Both the position numbers and the translations under genes were made by a program. A model generated the notes under the pieces. That model had not been told where the DNA came from. It saw nothing but the letters and a program-made list of their open reading frames with translations, and searched no databases. Below are positions 52,601 to 52,953 of a stretch of DNA of 52,953 nt, piece by piece; within the stretch, counting starts at the first letter, position 1; each line of letters starts with the position of its first letter. Location: contig JAGLXK010000535.1 of NCBI GenBank assembly GCA_023132955.1, forward strand, positions 1-52,953, written 5' to 3'. The stretch comes from Candidatus Heimdallarchaeota archaeon. GTDB taxonomy: Archaea > Asgardarchaeota > Heimdallarchaeia > Heimdallarchaeales > Heimdallarchaeaceae.

Positions 52601-52804
52601 TCTAGTTAAAGCATGACCTATGTGAGGGAGACCATTTGCTGTAGGGGGACCTTCTAGCCATCTGAATAGGGGACCTCCCTTTCTCATTTCTCGTAATTTG
52701 TCAAAAACCTCATTTTTCTCCCAGAAGTCTAGTACTTTCTCTTCTTCTTCAGAAAATGAAGGCAAGGCTCTAACTGATTCAAATACATGTTTCTCATTAA
52801 CCAC
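49646..52804 (-). CDS. ileS: Isoleucyl-tRNA synthetase
   Basis: The 1052-residue class I synthetase has the HIGH motif in GLPHIGHALTRAIKD (about 57-71), the following GWDCHGLPVE, an editing (CP1) domain with YLAWTTTPWTL and GTGIVHSAPAFGEDDA, zinc-type cysteines in VPYCPRCGTPLSSHEVGQG and FDCPECQKIC, and KMSKSKGN near residue 600. A long anticodon-binding and C-terminal region follows. It is the archaeal/eukaryotic-type length. Start is GTG at 52804 (VNEKHVFESVRALPSFSEEE). The upstream spacer to 52953 holds no gene. No insertion or intein disrupts the catalytic core. Confidence 0.97.
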   Translation of the reverse strand: MVNEKHVFESVRALPSFSEEEEKVLDFWEKNEVFDKLREMRKGGPLFRWLEGPPTANGLPHIGHALTRAIKDVFLRHKSMHGFKVVPWVAGWDCHGLPVELEVEKTLGFSDKSQIEEFGMVNFNAECRKSVFKYVKEWQDMSKRIGFWLDFENRYSTMDENYVESVWWSLKEIHKKGLLYLGYKVVPYCPRCGTPLSSHEVGQGMMETTDPSVHVKFKSLDFEDTYYLAWTTTPWTLISNVCLTVHPDIDYVQVEHNGEKLILAESKVEELLDDYTVLQKLKGKDLEFKKYEQLFPFIVPEEEAFYVTLANYVTTEEGTGIVHSAPAFGEDDAEIGKKYGLPAMNPVLEDGSFSEEITDFAGLFVKTADPKIMDNLKERGLLFKKGVYKHTYPFCYRCDGPLLYYSTETWYIEMSKMRDRLVANNKQVKWQPAHLKTGRFGNFIEEVRDWALSRNRFWGTPLPIWLCENNHRTVVGSRKELEDLYGKPLAEDFSLHRPWVDEITFDCPECQKICKRVPYVIDCWYDAGSALFAQYHYPFENKDLFNENFPYDFITEAIDQTRGWFYTSLAISTVLFDKPAYMNCLTMGHTLDGKGKKMSKSKGNMIVAGDVIPKYGADAVRWFLYSYPTWNSVRVVPEQIYESMKKFILTLWNSYSFFVSNANVDNFNPTTFEVPLKERPELDKWLMSEVNYLTKSIDDALENMTVHIAVQAFEKFVIDKFSNWYLRQSRRRFWKNGLDKDKKSAYVTTYEVLVKLSKLLAPFIPFIAEQLHQNLVKRLDSEVPLSVHFLSYPFLNKKEVDPNLSRDMNKVLSLVIAGRSIRSSANIKLRQPLSELILISPLGKKDLIEKYETVFKEELNVKKITLSKSSEELVNYIIKPNFKVLAPKVKSAVKGIGAQLEKLDSNQSREYVELLAKGDSIVLSVEGTEFQLSPEDLEYRIEVQEGFAGEEAEGYLLLFNLTITNELKQEGYVRDIIRRVQTMRKELDLEYTQQIVLSIETDEFGLEAITKHEEYFKEETLSKNLQFKKPSEGHFKEWEFDEFKVTIGIEPL

Positions 52805-52953
52805 TGTAATCTACTCCAAAATGTTTTTTCGGAAATCTATAAGGCACGCTATAAGGGTATTTAAAAAAGAGTTTCTTTTTAGCGAATTTCGCGATCCATC
52901 CTAATTCCTCTGTACCTATTCCATTTCTTCATTTCACATTTTAAAAACTTTCT

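Noticed and set aside
1-52953. CRISPR array, insertion sequence, tRNA genes or inteins
   Set aside because: I saw no regularly spaced repeats, no transposase motifs, no T-loop signatures in the spacers, and no interruption in polB, ileS or aIF2-gamma catalytic motifs.

Overview
The window is AT-rich archaeal DNA and most likely comes from an Asgard (Promethearchaeota) genome. The information-processing genes are archaeal/eukaryote-like: TFB, Rpo7, Spt4, aIF2-gamma, eS1, eS6, eS24, eS31, uS15, family B DNA polymerase, Pcc1 and two RNase P proteins. Beside them sit a Rab/Ras-like small GTPase, a Roadblock/LC7 protein, a WD40 propeller and very long coiled-coil proteins, a combination typical of Asgard archaea. 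The lineage call is inference from gene content; there is no rRNA gene in the window. GTG and TTG starts are common and several starts were moved to agree with Shine-Dalgarno or TATA positions.

Layout. 1-908: an unrecognised gene running off the left edge. 1.2-2.1 kb: 3-hydroxyacyl-CoA dehydrogenase. 6.4-2.1 kb (minus): DNA polymerase B with a C-terminal PIP-box, an unknown protein and a membrane-anchored secreted protein. 6.5-7.3 kb: a small orphan ORF and a PPC-domain protein. 7.4-10.3 kb: a three-gene operon (TIM-barrel hydrolase-like protein, acidic coiled-coil protein, CobA-like protein without a P-loop). 19.5-10.3 kb (minus): a central-carbon block encoding isocitrate-type dehydrogenase, a divergent two-subunit hydro-lyase, a fused aconitase, both subunits of ATP-citrate lyase, and a frameshifted trm5. 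20-22 kb: HD protein, PIN nuclease, aIF2-gamma. 22.2-24 kb: rpo7-spt4-dephospho-CoA kinase-eS24-eS31. 24.2-29.4 kb: RHH protein, TIM, a Roadblock / pseudo-KaiC / coiled-coil-wHTH operon convergent with a Ras-like GTPase, and endonuclease III. 29.5-38.2 kb: TrmB-like coiled-coil giant, wHTH protein, a minus-strand run of sugar nucleotidyltransferase-radical SAM-endonuclease V, an amidohydrolase and small unknowns. 38.3-45.3 kb: OBG-type GTPase, the xtp pyrophosphatase-uS15-RecJ/Cdc45-like-Pcc1-eS1 operon, TFB and eS6. 45.3-52.8 kb: membrane protein, RNase P pair, dCMP deaminase, WD40 protein, a candidate box C/D sRNA and IleRS.

How it fits together. Most of the window is core gene expression and replication. 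The carbon block would interconvert 2-oxoglutarate, isocitrate and citrate and cleave citrate to acetyl-CoA and oxaloacetate. The least explained part is a set of proteins built on nucleotide-binding or nuclease folds whose catalytic motifs are lost (CobA-like, KaiC-like, RecJ/Cdc45-like). Two of them sit in operons with coiled-coil partners, and the KaiC-like one is next to Roadblock and a small GTPase. These are the best candidates for an undescribed regulatory or structural system.
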